A stretch of 64,000 bases of DNA from Agroathelia rolfsii (taxonomy: Eukaryota; Basidiomycota; Agaricomycetes; Amylocorticiales; Amylocorticiaceae). The position numbers and the translations under genes were made by a program. Positions 44,667-56,149 of this stretch are shown one piece after another (positions within the stretch are counted from its first letter, which is position 1; each line of letters opens with the position of its first letter). Where the stretch lies: positions 124,001 through 188,000 of the forward strand of contig JABRWF010000006.1 of assembly GCA_018343915.1 (NCBI GenBank), given 5' to 3'. The notes under the pieces are model-generated. The model saw only the letters and a program-made list of their open reading frames with translations. It made no database searches and was not told where the DNA came from.

Positions 44667-47600
44667 ATGGACACATTCGACAATTTCCAGTATGACTCTG
44701 CATCTAGCTATGGAGGTGCACCAAGCGTCGTCGATGATACCTCCTCCGTCTACACCACCAGCACCATGAACAACCTCCATGATCATACTACCAGTCATTC
44801 CGCTCCAAGCCTCGACCTTGAGAGCCTCAGTCTCTCAGATTCGCGGTCTTCAATCGGCGAGTATCAACAGCAACAAAATGGTGCACACGTTGAAGAAGAC
44901 TTCGATTCTGTCTTGGATGATCTCAAAGACGAGAGCGCAGTGGACCTGCCACCACATGCATGTAGCTACTGTGGCATCCACTCACCCGAGTCCGTCGTGA
45001 AATGTCTCGCTTGCTCCAAATGGTTCTGCAATTCTCGTGGAAATACCTCTGCATCGCATATCGTCAATCATCTTGTTCGTGCCAAACACAAGGAGGTCAT
45101 TCTACATGCCGAAAGCCCTTTAGGAGAGACGACGCCGGAGTGCTACAACTGTGGTAGCAAAAATGTTTTTCTGCTCGGGTTTATACCTGCCAAGAGTGAT
45201 ACCGTTGTCGTACTCTTATGTCGGTGCGTGCCTCTTTACTCAGCCGATCATCCCCGTCTCTTAGATGTTCTGATGTCATCGTAGACAACCATGCGCAGCA
45301 ATTTCCAAAGATATCTCCTGGAATGCATCTCTGTGGGCCCCCCTCATTGATGATCGATCCTTCCTATCTTGGCTCGTCAAACCCCCGAGCGAAACTGAGC
45401 AACTCCGTTCGCGCCAGATCTCGTTTCAGCAAATCAACAGGCTCGAGGATCTGTGGAGAGAAAACTCTCAAGCAACTCTGGATGATCTCACGAAGCCAGG
45501 TGTTGATGATGAACCGCAGCCGATTCTCCTTCGCTACGAGGATGCCTACCAGTATCAAAACATTTTCGGACCCCTCGTAAAGATCGAAGCCGACTACGAC
45601 AAGCGTTTGAAAGAAAGTCAGTCCCAGACGGACATCACCGTACGTTGGGATGTAGGCCTGAATCAAAAGCGTGTGGCTTGGTTTGTCATGCCCAAACTTG
45701 AGAGCGGTGAGGTCCGCCTGGCCGTTGGTGACGAGTTGCGGTTGAGATACTCTGGCGAGCTCCATAAAGCCTGGGAAGGCGTTGGACATGTCATCAAGAT
45801 TCCGAATAATGTCTCGGATGAGATTGGCTTGGAGCTGCGCCGGACTGAGGGTGTACCGGTGGATTGCACACATAATTTCTCAGCAGACTTCGTATGGAAA
45901 TCAACGAGCTTTGATCGTATGCAATTAGCCATGAAAACGTTTGCTGTAGACGAAAAGAGTGTTAGCGGGTATATCGTGAGTTTTAAGGCCTGGTCCCATT
46001 TCCGTTCTACCACTGATCCCATTGCAAGTACCATAAACTCCTTGGCCATGAGCTCGAACCACAAGTACTTCGCACGCAAATGCCTAAGCGCTTCTCTGCA
46101 CCTGGCCTTCCCGAACTCAACCATTCCCAGATGTATGCTGTTAAGAGTGTGCTTCAAAAACCACTCAGCCTCATCCAGGGACCTCCTGGAACCGGGAAGA
46201 CAGTCACATCGGCTTCTATTGTCTATCATCTAGCTAAGATGAACCCGGGTCAAGTCCTGGTTTGCGCGCCCTCAAACGTGGCAGTTGATCAACTAACAGA
46301 AAAGATTCACGCCACCGGGCTCAAAGTTGTCCGTATCACGGCCAAATCTCGTGAAGCTCTAGACTCGAGTGTTTCCTTCCTCACACTCCATCAACAAGTT
46401 GCAAACCACTCGGCGCACGTAGAACTTCAGAAACTCATCATGCTCAAGAACGAACAAGGCGAATTAAGTAGCAATGATGAAAGGAAGTACAAGACTCTGA
46501 TTCGACTTTGCGAAAAGGAGATTCTGTCCGCTGCGGACGTCATCTGCTGCACGTGTGTTGGTGCGGGCGATCCCAGGCTGAGCAAGCTCAAGTTCAGGAC
46601 GGTTTTAATCGATGAAGCGACACAGTCCGCAGAACCTGAGTGTATGATTCCTCTTGTTCTCGGATGTAAACAGGTCGTGCTTGTGGGCGACCACCAACAG
46701 CTTGGCCCAGTTATCATGAACAAGAAGGCCGCTCGTGCGGGTTTGACCCAATCACTGTTCGAACGACTTGTCGTGCTTGGAAATCGTCCCATTCGTCTTC
46801 AGGTCCAATACCGAATGCACCCTTGTCTTTCCGAGTTCCCATCCAACATGTTCTACGAAGGCACCTTGCAAAACGGTGTTACTGCCCCGGAAAGATTGCG
46901 CAAGAATGTTGATTTCCCTTGGCCCGTTCCCGACACGCCCATGTTCTTCTACCAAAATCTTGGTCAAGAGGAGATCTCATCGAGTGGGACGTCATTCCTG
47001 AATAGGTAATTCATTGGTACTAGATTTTCATAATATATGTACTTACGGTTTATCCTCACGTTAGGACCGAGGCATCAAATGTGGAAAAGATTGTTACTAA
47101 ATTCTTTAAGTCAGGTGTCGCTCCAGGGCAGATTGGTGTGGTCACTCCTTATGAAGGCCAACGGTCCTATATTGTAAACTACATGCAATTCAACGGCTCT
47201 CTCAAAAAGGAACTTTACAAGGACATTGAAGTCGCCAGTGTTGACGCGTTCCAGGGACGAGAAAAGGATTACATTATCCTCAGCTGCGTTAGGAGCAACG
47301 AACATCAAGGCATTGGTTTCTTGAATGATCCCAGGCGTTTGAATGTCGCTTTGACTCGAGCGAAGTATGGTGTTGTCATTCTTGGTAATCCTAAAGTCCT
47401 CAGCAAAGTGCGTGTTTTTTTTTCTGCGTGATGAAAAATGGCTGATCGAATAATGGCCCTAATTCAGCATCCATTGTGGCACTATCTCCTTACGCATTAC
47501 AAGGAAAAGAATTGTCTTGTAGAGGGGCCGCTCAATAACTTGCAACCGAGCATGATTCAGTTCAGTAAACCTAGACGCTCGGTCAAGCCTGATCAGTTCC

Positions 47601-48207
47601 GTCGTCACGAGACCAACGCACGTGACTATCTCCAGACGGGCGTCTTGAACATGGATCGTGAGTCTCAGATTTTTTGCCTTTTGTTCTTCTCGTTGATGAG
47701 CCATTCCACATATCAGCTGGAAATCGGTCTGGGACACCCAGCCGTTTCGACCAGAGCTTCTATCGGACTCACGATGCCCTGGGGTACATTCCTTCCGACG
47801 TTCAATCTCTTCGCTCTCAAGCCACGTATTCTTCCGGCCTTCCCATGTTCACTGCTGCTGGACCCTTTGGACCTGGACCAATCCCTCGCAATGTGAACGG
47901 CGCAAAGCGCAGCACCTACGGTTCCTATGCAAGCTCAATCGTCTCTCAAGACGTCGGACCCAGCGGCGCAAGCGTCACAGATACCAGTAGTGTCATAGGT
48001 GGTGGTAGCAGTATCGCCTATTCTCAATCGGACAGGCTCAACGGCCGTCGGGCAGGACGTAGGAACTCGTTCTCAAGCGTAGCTGGGACGAGCGACTTGG
48101 GTGGGGCTAGCACATACGATGACTACAAGAGCCAGACAGATGACGATGCAGACGAAGACGTCAAGAGTCAATATACTGGCACACAGTCTGGCGTTACAGT
48201 TTTTTGA
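44667..48207 (+). CDS. UPF1: Nonsense-mediated decay RNA helicase Upf1/Nam7
   Basis: Six exons: 44667-45223, 45285-45975, 46029-47005, 47065-47407, 47468-47657 and 47717-48207, totalling 1082 residues. Upf1 is the SF1 helicase that marks mRNAs with premature stops for decay. A Ser/Gln-rich N-terminus precedes the CH domain, whose Cys/His pattern is visible ([23 protein letters not shown] ... [13 protein letters not shown] ... CYNCGSKN). Then come the 1B region and the helicase core: Q motif LNHSQMYAV, Walker [14 protein letters not shown] box ([13 protein letters not shown]), [36 protein letters not shown] and [12 protein letters not shown]. The C-terminal tail is Ser/Thr-rich with several SQ dipeptides (for example VSQD, AYSQSD, YKSQTD), typical SMG1/ATM-like sites. 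All junctions are in frame; stop TGA. Confidence 0.97.
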
Positions 48208-48675
48208 GCTTGCTTGCGCAGAGTTTTCTCGCGCGAGAACCATCGGGGGTCTACATTCTTCTAGCAACCCTAGCATTGGTGTTTACCCCGGGTCATCGCG
48301 CGGTCCACGCCGCGACCAACTTCCGCTTCTCGAACCACGCACACAGTACCTTTCCTATCGTCAGCGAGGAAGCTATCTAGAGCGGCGGGTGCCAACCAAA
48401 GACGACGCCCATTGGCGGCCTTGACTTGTCTCCCGACATACACCTTCGCTCCTTGACGGTGGCTGGGGATACGTTTCTGCATGACCTCACGTATTGCAGA
48501 TGCCCGACCGCGAAAGAGCGCAAAAGTACACGTCACCTAGATTGCTGCAATGTAGCTTTTAGTTCATGTCTATGCATTGCATGCTTACATCCCTCGTCAT
48601 ACATTCCCCTGTATCATCATCCATAAATACAAACAAGAAATTACAATATATATAGATATGCTTTGCCATTGTAAA
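48208..48675. other. Intergenic, convergent 3' ends of UPF1 and the PWWP-like gene
   Basis: About 470 bp shared by two convergent genes. Open frames on both strands are short and without domains. AT-rich sequence near 48,600-48,660 may carry polyadenylation signals. Confidence 0.4.
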
Positions 48676-51078
48676 TCAAGCTTTGAGTGGACGCGATCTT
48701 GTCCATACACCAGTTTTATTATATTCTGGCTGTTTTGGTTGCTTTCTATTGTATGTAAAGGCGGCTCGCTCCCTAAGCAACATCACAGTAGATACCCAGT
48801 CTACCCATGTTGCGTGCTTGAGCCCGATTTCATGCAGTCTCTTCTCTTCCTCGTCGTCGAGCAAATACAAGGTATCACGTTCTGATAAGCGCCATAGATG
48901 AATTTGTATGACGGCTTCGGGAAGAAGGATATCCATGCAATACTTTTGGAAGAAACAGATTGTTATTGTCAATAAAGGACAGGTAATTGAAAAAGTTTCG
49001 ATGACTCACTTTGAGTTTGTCGGAGCTCGTCAGGGCTTCGTATTCGACACTTCCGTGTTGTGGAACACCCCGAGAGCATGAAATTTGAGTCAGTGTATTG
49101 ACGTCCATTCCGCTCTCCTATGGCATAATAAGCCACACGCTAGCTAAAAGGCTTTATAAATTGTTAGAAGAGCGACTTACCGCAGCATGTGCTTCTTTTG
49201 ACGCCCGGTGAGATAAGTCCATTTCGTGAACACCCAGAGGCGCCGTCTTGCTGTCATCCCTGCCTTTGTGAGCCCTCCCGCGAACTTCTCCCACGCATTC
49301 TTGAAGGAAGTCGTCATTGTCATCGTCATCACCATTGCCAAAATCAGTCTTGCACCCGAGAGCCCACTCAAGGATCAAATTCTTCAAATCCACTAATTGC
49401 CGTTCGTGTATTCTTCCCCGGATGTTGGCGCTTTCCCTAATCACATCGGCACGCGACTTGCCACCACGCATCCACCGTCGATGATTGTCCCGAGCGGGTG
49501 CATATTTGCCATAGAGAATAGCGGTGAGGACTGGTTTGACGTGAGCGAGCTGATCGTATAGCGAAAAGCTATTAAAGTCCCCCGGCATCTTGTGCGTCAG
49601 AGGCGATTCGTGTGTGCGAGCAGTATCCGGTGAGTCGTACACAGGAACTGGGGCTGATGCTGCGTGTTGTCCCAGCTGAGAAGTGATTTTTGCATGCATA
49701 TTTTCAGAACAGATGAAAAGGGTGTAGTGGACCAAAAAAAACAAAAACTGAAGAGCTTACATGACAAGTTGCGAATCCATCCTCAATTGAAGTGAAAAAC
49801 TCATTGCGAAAGATATTAGCTTGATCCTCATCCAAGTACTCGACTCTGTACCGTGGTCGGTCTCGCTTATGAGCAGGTGGTATATATGCAATAATTCGTG
49901 CGGGCCAGTATATCTTTCTACGTCGATGATCAGCAAGGACCAATTCGCCAGGAATGTCCAGGTCTGGATCTGCCTCCGGAGGTGTCCAAGTACGAAGCTC
50001 ATCATCGTCTGTGATATCGCTTATGCTGTCGCCGTCACTATCGCTCTGATGCTTGCGCTTCTTTCTGGCCAAACGTTGGTTATTCGACTCTGACATGGTC
50101 TTCAGTTTACGATTAGCAGCCTTTGGTGACGCGAATGCAAGGGACGCGTCTGGAAGGTTCATAGAGTCCGAGCTAGAATTATCGTAACCGTCTTCTGCCG
50201 CAAGCATTTCCTTTACCGCAGCTTTCCAGGCACATGTTAGTTTCTGTTGCTCGCTTTTCTTCAGCGGTTTAGAAGTATTTGAAGGTTGTCCATCTCCAAC
50301 GATAAACGTTTTCTCGGTAAACCAGAGACTTTTGCGCAGTTTGGATGTGCGCATAGGTCTAAGATCATTGACGGCAGAAATGATAGGGATTTCACTTCGG
50401 ACACTGGTGTAAGGTGGGCAACCAAAAGGAAGGACGTGAGAGGGGGTAATGTCAGATGTTGAACTGGTTATCTGTGCGTTAGCTGCTCAGCGAAACTGTA
50501 ATGTGCTACAAAGAGGAAATTCGGTTTTAAAAGCGACCCCAGTGATTTGTGCTTACCTTTGCTGGCCACCATAGACATTTTGTACATGTACCAGGCGAAA
50601 CGGGAACACACATCCCGGAAAGGTTGATACGAATCCAGACAAGCGCATCTGTGACATAAATGCTAGAATAATCCAAATGTGGTGCCTGAGAGGTGGAAGG
50701 CTCCTGGGACGAAAGTGGAGAAGTAAGGTCTATCACAGAAGATGGGCTTGCAGCTTTGGAGGAAAAAGTAGGCCGAGTGTTGTCATCGGGATCCTCACGG
50801 GAAGAAGCTGGACCAATCCTTCTTTTTTTGCGCGTCATGTATGACCTAGAACTCTGCGAGTTGGAAAATAAAGACAGAGGGGAAGGCGCCGTATCCACGG
50901 GCTCAGAGATGGTAGAGGCAGGTTCTTCATCGCATATACTAGTAGTGCTTGTAGTAGGGATGCACTTAGTCCTCCCTATGTCAAATACTGCCAGGGAACC
51001 TGAATCGGAGCTGTCTAGGTCTGTCAAATCACTTTCAGAGAGCGACTGCTCCGCCGACTGTGCATTTTGTATTGACAT
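48676..51078 (-). CDS. PWWP/Tudor-like domain nuclear protein, uncharacterised
   Basis: Five exons, 51078-50557, 50471-49761, 49675-49181, 49117-49010 and 48942-48676, encode 700 residues in one frame. The N-terminal about 170 residues are Ser/Thr-rich with a short basic cluster (RKKRR). Then LVWIRINLSG ... CLWWPAKI and, about 200 residues later, LVLADHRRRKIYWPARIIAYIPP followed by YRVEYLDEDQANIFRNEFFT. Both look like chromatin-reader strands: a PWWP-like WWPAK / YWPARI barrel split by a long disordered insert. PWWP and Tudor folds read methylated histones or DNA. A second basic stretch (RKKRKHQSDSD) looks like a nuclear localisation signal. The C-terminal part (KPVLTAILYGKYAPARDNHRRWMRGG and the final LPEAVIQIHLWRL segment) is not recognised. 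The protein is probably a fungal-specific chromatin factor; the exact family is unknown. Confidence 0.72.
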
Positions 51079-51678
51079 GATTTTGTTGCAAAGTGCCGCA
51101 GAGGTGGAGAGGTTCAAATGCAACGTATGGCCTTCATGGGTCTTATGACGACCAGTTCAGCTGGTGGCGTTGTGTGTTACATAAGCTGATCAGCAGCCAC
51201 GCAATGTCAACTAACAACTCGGAAACGTGATTTGTGAAGTGTTAAAAGCCTTTTTGATCACTTCTGTTTGTTATTTATGTCAAGCACGAATTAAATTGTA
51301 AAAATTACGGTACAAGTGTATGGAAATTCGTAATTGTGCCACTAAATTGGCTGACTCCGCCTCCCACACAAGAATGCACGACATGGGGGAAACAAGTGAA
51401 GAGAACTTATGCTCAGGCTTGAGAGTGTACTATAGATAATGCCTGCAAGTCGCATGATCAAGCTATAATACTGATTCAAGGCCGTCGATCGATGGATTTG
51501 CGCGACCCGAAAAACAAAGTGAATTTCTCAATTTGGGCGAGTGTTTCGTGAAACACAGCCGAAATGTGGGAGGATGCATCTACTAAATTAAAGTAATTAG
51601 TCGGTAATGAGATGTAAGAGAGGTGGTACATACATTCATGATTGTAGGAGTCTCTAGATTATAAAATATGGTATACCC
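51079..51678. other. Intergenic: PWWP-like gene promoter and MDM12 3' flank
   Basis: 600 bp with no supported gene; AT-rich, with no repeats noticed. Confidence 0.4.
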
Positions 51679-52767
51679 CTATTCTCCTAGAACGATTGTC
51701 TGGAAGTTAGGAAACACTAATTCCTCTTCGACAGTCTTCCGGATTACGTCTTGAACGAAACGTTCCACCCTCGTAACATTCTTCAGCACATGTTTGTCTA
51801 CTTGACCAATCTCACTCTCGATGTATATCGAAGGTAGAAGTCGCTGGCCGATGGGCAATGGCTTCCCTCCGTTGATCTGACCGTCCTCATCGTGTGGCTC
51901 TTGCGATGGGAAGTCTGCTACATCACCCGTGGACCTCGAACGTCGCGAACGTGTCGTCGGGCCATACGGGTCTTGATCGTCTAGTATGCAGAGATGTACC
52001 CGGCGGCTCGGGCCTGAGCCTTCATATGCAACAGCAAGTTCGCCGTTGAAAAGAAGACCGGTAACAGAGAGCTTGATAGGCAGAGCCATGAACATGGAGG
52101 AAGGATAGTTAATGAGGAGAGATGTTGTGAGGGTGATCCGGAGGTCTGAATGCCAGCTGATGTGCAGATGCATTTGCAGGTCTGGATGATTTGAGTTCGA
52201 CTTCTCCGGAGTTCCTTCTGGCGCGTGAGCCGGCGAGGCTTTGGGTGCAGGGGATGGATGATGCGAAGACGAGAGAGCAGGCTGAGTAATAAGTGGGGGC
52301 AGAGTGCTGGTAGAAGCACGATTCAACGAGTACAATGCTGAAGCGGGAGAGTAGGATGGCCTGTAATCAGACATTCCTGCTAGACCCATGACATTGGCAG
52401 AGCCTAAGCCCCTACTCCATGGAGAGGGAGGTGGGAATGGTGTTGATATCCCACTCAAGTGGGTCGGATACACTTCCTCTCCTACAGCGGCACCTTTACG
52501 TGAGATCCATTCAAAATCGTCTTCGTCTGGATCTTTTCCTGCACCAGTCTCGCTTTCATCTTCTCCAGAGTCCAGGAAGTCACGGTAAATATCGCACAGG
52601 TCTACAAGCTCGACATCTGGAGGGACATCTCCAAATTCAAGGAAAGTCACTTGAACAGGACCAATGAATGATGGGCGATTCGTAGAAGACAGTTGACGGT
52701 TGAGAAGTTCGACTAGCTTAGAAGACAAACTGGAATCAAGCTTGGACCACTCCAAGTCGATGGACAT
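51679..52767 (-). CDS. MDM12: ERMES complex subunit Mdm12 (SMP domain)
   Basis: Single exon, 362 residues. Mdm12 is the cytosolic lipid-binding linker of ERMES, which with Mmm1, Mdm34 and Mdm10 tethers ER to mitochondria and moves phospholipids. The start MSIDLEWSKLD is the invariant N-terminus of the family. FIGPVQVTFLEFGDVPPDVELVDLCDIYRDF follows, then a variable Ser/Pro-rich insert of about 110 residues. The SMP domain resumes at LQMHLHISWHSDLRITLTTSLLINYPSSMFMALPIKLSVTGLLFNGELAVAY. The end LLPSIYIESEIGQVDKHVLKNVTRVERFVQDVIRKTVEEELVFPNF is also typical. Length with the insert is normal for basidiomycetes. It is head-to-head with the 7-TM gene, 726 bp apart. Confidence 0.95.
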   Translation of the reverse strand: MSIDLEWSKLDSSLSSKLVELLNRQLSSTNRPSFIGPVQVTFLEFGDVPPDVELVDLCDIYRDFLDSGEDESETGAGKDPDEDDFEWISRKGAAVGEEVYPTHLSGISTPFPPPSPWSRGLGSANVMGLAGMSDYRPSYSPASALYSLNRASTSTLPPLITQPALSSSHHPSPAPKASPAHAPEGTPEKSNSNHPDLQMHLHISWHSDLRITLTTSLLINYPSSMFMALPIKLSVTGLLFNGELAVAYEGSGPSRRVHLCILDDQDPYGPTTRSRRSRSTGDVADFPSQEPHDEDGQINGGKPLPIGQRLLPSIYIESEIGQVDKHVLKNVTRVERFVQDVIRKTVEEELVFPNFQTIVLGE

Positions 52768-53493
52768 CTTGAGCGTTCAGTCATTTCAGAGGCTTGCGCC
52801 GGCTGGTGCCGCAGACCAGTCCGGCCCGCGAGGCCCGAGAAGTATTACAATTCGATTTTTGATCCGTGTTTTTTTTCTCGTTCATTGACTTCAAGTTGGT
52901 TGCACAAGTTGTTATGTCAAGACCTATAATAGATCCCGAACGGACTTTGGTACTAGTACGAAATGCTAGGGGTCAATAGACCATCCCAATAGCTTCAAAT
53001 TCGAGTTACTAACTATTACTATTGCTAAGTAAACACTAGCGCCGGAAATCTAAAACTGCCAACTCTCTTCTTGACAATTACGGTGCTGTCCCACACCAGG
53101 GTGCACAGATGTCATATCTCTATGGCTCTGCGTTATTTGGCGATGTGATGATGATGCTACAGTAATGGGATTATCCCCTGGCTACTCGAGCTGTTACTCT
53201 GCATAAAACGCATGATGATCATGATTGTTGTCAACTTCGAGCTACAACAGAGTCTATTCAGTGACAAGTGATCGACAACTGCGGTACCACTAGACAGACT
53301 GTGCCTTTCAATATTCTTCTCTACACACTGACGGACTTGGTTCCATCCGTTGTCACTTCTTGTCATGTCTCATCGGACAGGTAGACACGCAATTGTCACC
53401 GATTGTCTACACAACGCTGTGCACTCGACTACAGTTAAGATAAATGAATACATAATAGAGCCTTCTTAACCGATTTCCTCATACACTGCTACT
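52768..53493. other. Divergent intergenic region between MDM12 and the 7-TM gene
   Basis: 726 bp carrying both promoters. No gene-like frame; a (GAT)-rich short stretch lies near 53,140-53,160. Nothing else is supported. Confidence 0.4.
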
Positions 53494-54601
53494 ATGTCGT
53501 CTTTTCATTCTGAGGATATTCTCTTTGAGGGCTCGTTGTACATCGGTATCATTCTTTCGGCTATTCTCTATGGTCGGTACATCCTGTCAAATTATTGAAT
53601 GTGTTGATAATTCATGTTTATCCGGATGGCAGGCACTTACTTGGGAATCTATTATCTATCTGTTTTCTCTCTTTTTAGCAACACCGATACCATTCGTTCA
53701 CAACGCGTTTTTTATATATCATACGGGAGCGTTTCATTGCTGTTTAACACCATATTCTTTATCACTAACCCACTGCTGGGTCTGATGATGTGGATCAAAT
53801 ATCGGAATGCGTATATTGGTGGCCCTTGGCAATATTACGAGCAGTATGAAACCAGTGCTGGCTATATGATTCTTGGGAATGTGTCTCAGGGCATCGCGAT
53901 AGCTATGTCTGATGCATTTTTCGTAAGTATCTTCGTCTCATTCATTATTCAATAATCCAATTGTAGGACCCATATATTTGGCCAGATTTATCGCTGCTAC
54001 ACCATCTTTGGCTCAAGGTGGCGTATCGTCGTCATTCCAGCGATCTGTGCTGTAGCGACTTTGGGTAAGTACCATATGTCTCAGTTACTCCATTGGTGTC
54101 AAATGGGCAAACTCCTCTATAGCTTTATCAATCACGACTGTACCTATAGGCCGAAGTTCGAACATGGCTGAGATTGTTCTAGGAAACAGAATTAATGCTG
54201 CTGGCATCGCATTCAGCACCGCTACAAACATCATGATTACCTCCATGATTTCCATTAAAATATTGTTTACTCAATATAGAGCACGAAAGTGCGCCGATCC
54301 TGAGACAATAAGGACTTACAGCAACGCAATAGCTATCATGGTCGAATCCGCAGCTCCTTGTGCCCTTTTGGGGATATTTGCGACTGTCGCTGGGCTTGTT
54401 GATAACTCTCTTTGGTCTCAGGCTATATTTCTTGCTTGGTCGGTCAGCATGGTGAATGCATTCTTTATGCTCTTAGACCAACCACCTCTACAACTCAGAT
54501 TTACTTATAAACCATCATTTTACAGGCCCTTTTCCCACAGCTTATCATTTTTCGTATCTCACAAGGTTACGCGTGGACAAACAGGACATCAAACGAGTTG
54601 A
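53494..54601 (+). CDS. Seven-transmembrane protein of an Agaricomycete-expanded, GPCR-like family
   Basis: Four exons (53494-53572, 53633-53922, 53986-54064, 54123-54601), 308 residues. Seven hydrophobic segments are seen: SLYIGIILSAILYG/TYLGIYYL, SYGSVSLLFNTIFFIT, GYMILGNVSQGIAIAMSDAFF, RIVVIPAICAVATLALSI, AGIAFSTATNIMITSMIS, AAPCALLGIFATVAGL and WSQAIFLAWSVSMVNAFFMLL. The motif DAFFIYRCYTIFGSRWRIVVIP at the end of TM3 corresponds to the D-x-(I/V)-YRC-(W/Y)-x-(I/L)-x-x-x-x-WR pattern that marks a large fungal 7-TM group with DUF65xx-type Pfam families. Function and ligand are unknown; a receptor role is only a suggestion. The last about 40 residues after MLLDQPP may be affected by an unrecognised intron. 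Codon use is AT-richer than in neighbouring housekeeping genes. Confidence 0.75.
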
Positions 54602-55639
54602 CCCGTAAGGATGGCACCATAAAGTTTGCGCCTCCGCAATCAGTTGACACCTATACTACGCATGATTTGTAACACCTTAAAACGAGTCATTGTGATCGAT
54701 GCTAGGGTAGATTTCTTTTCGGAATACATGTGTATGCTTAAGTCAATCGCGCCTAGAGATGAGAACATAGATCTGGACTTTTTCTGTTGCCGAGTGATGG
54801 ACATCTTGGCTGTACAAGAGGTTAAATTGTGCTTTATTTTACGCTACTACTGATTTTAGTCACGCCAGGATACCTCTAATCATATGCTGTGAAAGCCATC
54901 CCCAAAAGATCGGATTCGACTTGTAATATGCAATTCTCTGCTAAAGCTAAGGATGCGATGCCCCCTTCTATCTCTCTTCCAACGCTCAGATATTAAAGGT
55001 CACTGCTCTCACCCGACAGCTGTCCAACCATATTACTTTTGAGCGCTAGAGTGCATAGTTATGTATTCAAGCTTTAGCAAGCCAAACCCAATATTTTAGC
55101 AGAGCTGAAGGGTGGACGTGTGATCAGGTATATAATTGAATTTCTTCTTCCTTGCTTGAACAACCAATAAGATTGGTATCCGGATTGGGAGACCCTCATT
55201 CCCGTCCCGCAGGTCCTCAACTCATATTAGTCGCAATTTCATCTCTTAATGTTATTAACAGTCGGTCCAGTTTATTATGTCTACAAAACAGAGCAGCACA
55301 ACTTCATTTTATGACGTTATCAGTGTTGCAAATAGGGTGATATTTAGTACAAATTTGGCCAACTTCATGGAATTCTACAGCCTCAAGTAAAAATCTTCAG
55401 TTCAAGCAGATTTTATTTTGACCTCCTGTAGTGTTTGGCCCTCTGGAGAAAAACAATGGGGCCTCAAATAAATCCAGAAGTAGAACCTGGGAAATTCCAT
55501 TAAATCTGCCCTACTTAGATCTGGCTAATTACAGAGGGTAAAAAAATTCTAATGATGCGGAAACCCTGATTGGCTCTACATTATGCTACATGAGTTTTTA
55601 TTTGACATGAATCTGTGTAGAAGTCGGCGAAGTTGACGA
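54602..55639. other. Gene-free AT-rich stretch before the kinase relic
   Basis: About 1 kb with many stops in all frames and no domain. This looks like decayed accessory DNA rather than a regulatory spacer. Confidence 0.35.
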
Positions 55640-56149
55640 ACAAGGCGCGGCAAGTTTGTTGCACGCCACTGTATGTGAAAAGATATATCCATATGACTTG
55701 AACTATGACCCAAAATAGCAGTTGCTCAACGAGGTGGGTTTCTACTATTCTCTAAGCTATTTGCGAGGTGTTTGTTCATAGCGACCCAATCATACACTAC
55801 CGGCGGACTGCTTTGCATCGCAACAGAACTCTGCTGCAGTCCCTTGGAAGAAGAAGCTCAAGTTAGTGAAAAGAAGTGTGGGGCCACTCAGATGGCTATT
55901 CATCGCTTTCACGGTGGACTGCCCTACATGAACATCCATCAGAGGAACGTTTTGATTGAGCACGATGAAGATGGATGCTGGCAGTTTTCATTGACCTTGA
56001 AAAATCGACGAAAGGCTCCCGGAAGTCTGAGTACTTTCGTGGAGACAAGCACGCATTGGCTCATATTCTTAAATACGCAACTGGAAGGTTGTAGTGCGGG
56101 GTATAACAACTTCAACATTTTACCTTCTTTTTCCTTAATATGGGATTAA
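55640..56149 (+). pseudogene. Relic of a protein kinase related to the nuclease-kinase family
   Basis: Pieces of the kinase of copy 2 recur here in order but broken. At about 55,695 DLNYDP, then a TAG, then QLLNEVGFYYSLSYLRG (compare ILNEVNVYRSLADLQG in copy 2). After a frame change, IATQSYTTGGLLCIATELC (compare AAGYTAGGLFFVATSIC), and then AIHRFHGGLPYMNIHQRNVLIEHDED (compare SIHRRGFVHNEIPPANILIDRDE). The catalytic HxD has become YMN, and no DFG follows (FSLTLKN). The N-terminal nuclease part is not found upstream. This is an inactive fragment about 18 kb from the two larger copies. Confidence 0.6.

Noticed and set aside
55340..55700. Possible transposon end (GTTGCACGCCACTGTA)
   Set aside because: No inverted-repeat partner, target duplication or transposase fragment could be seen.
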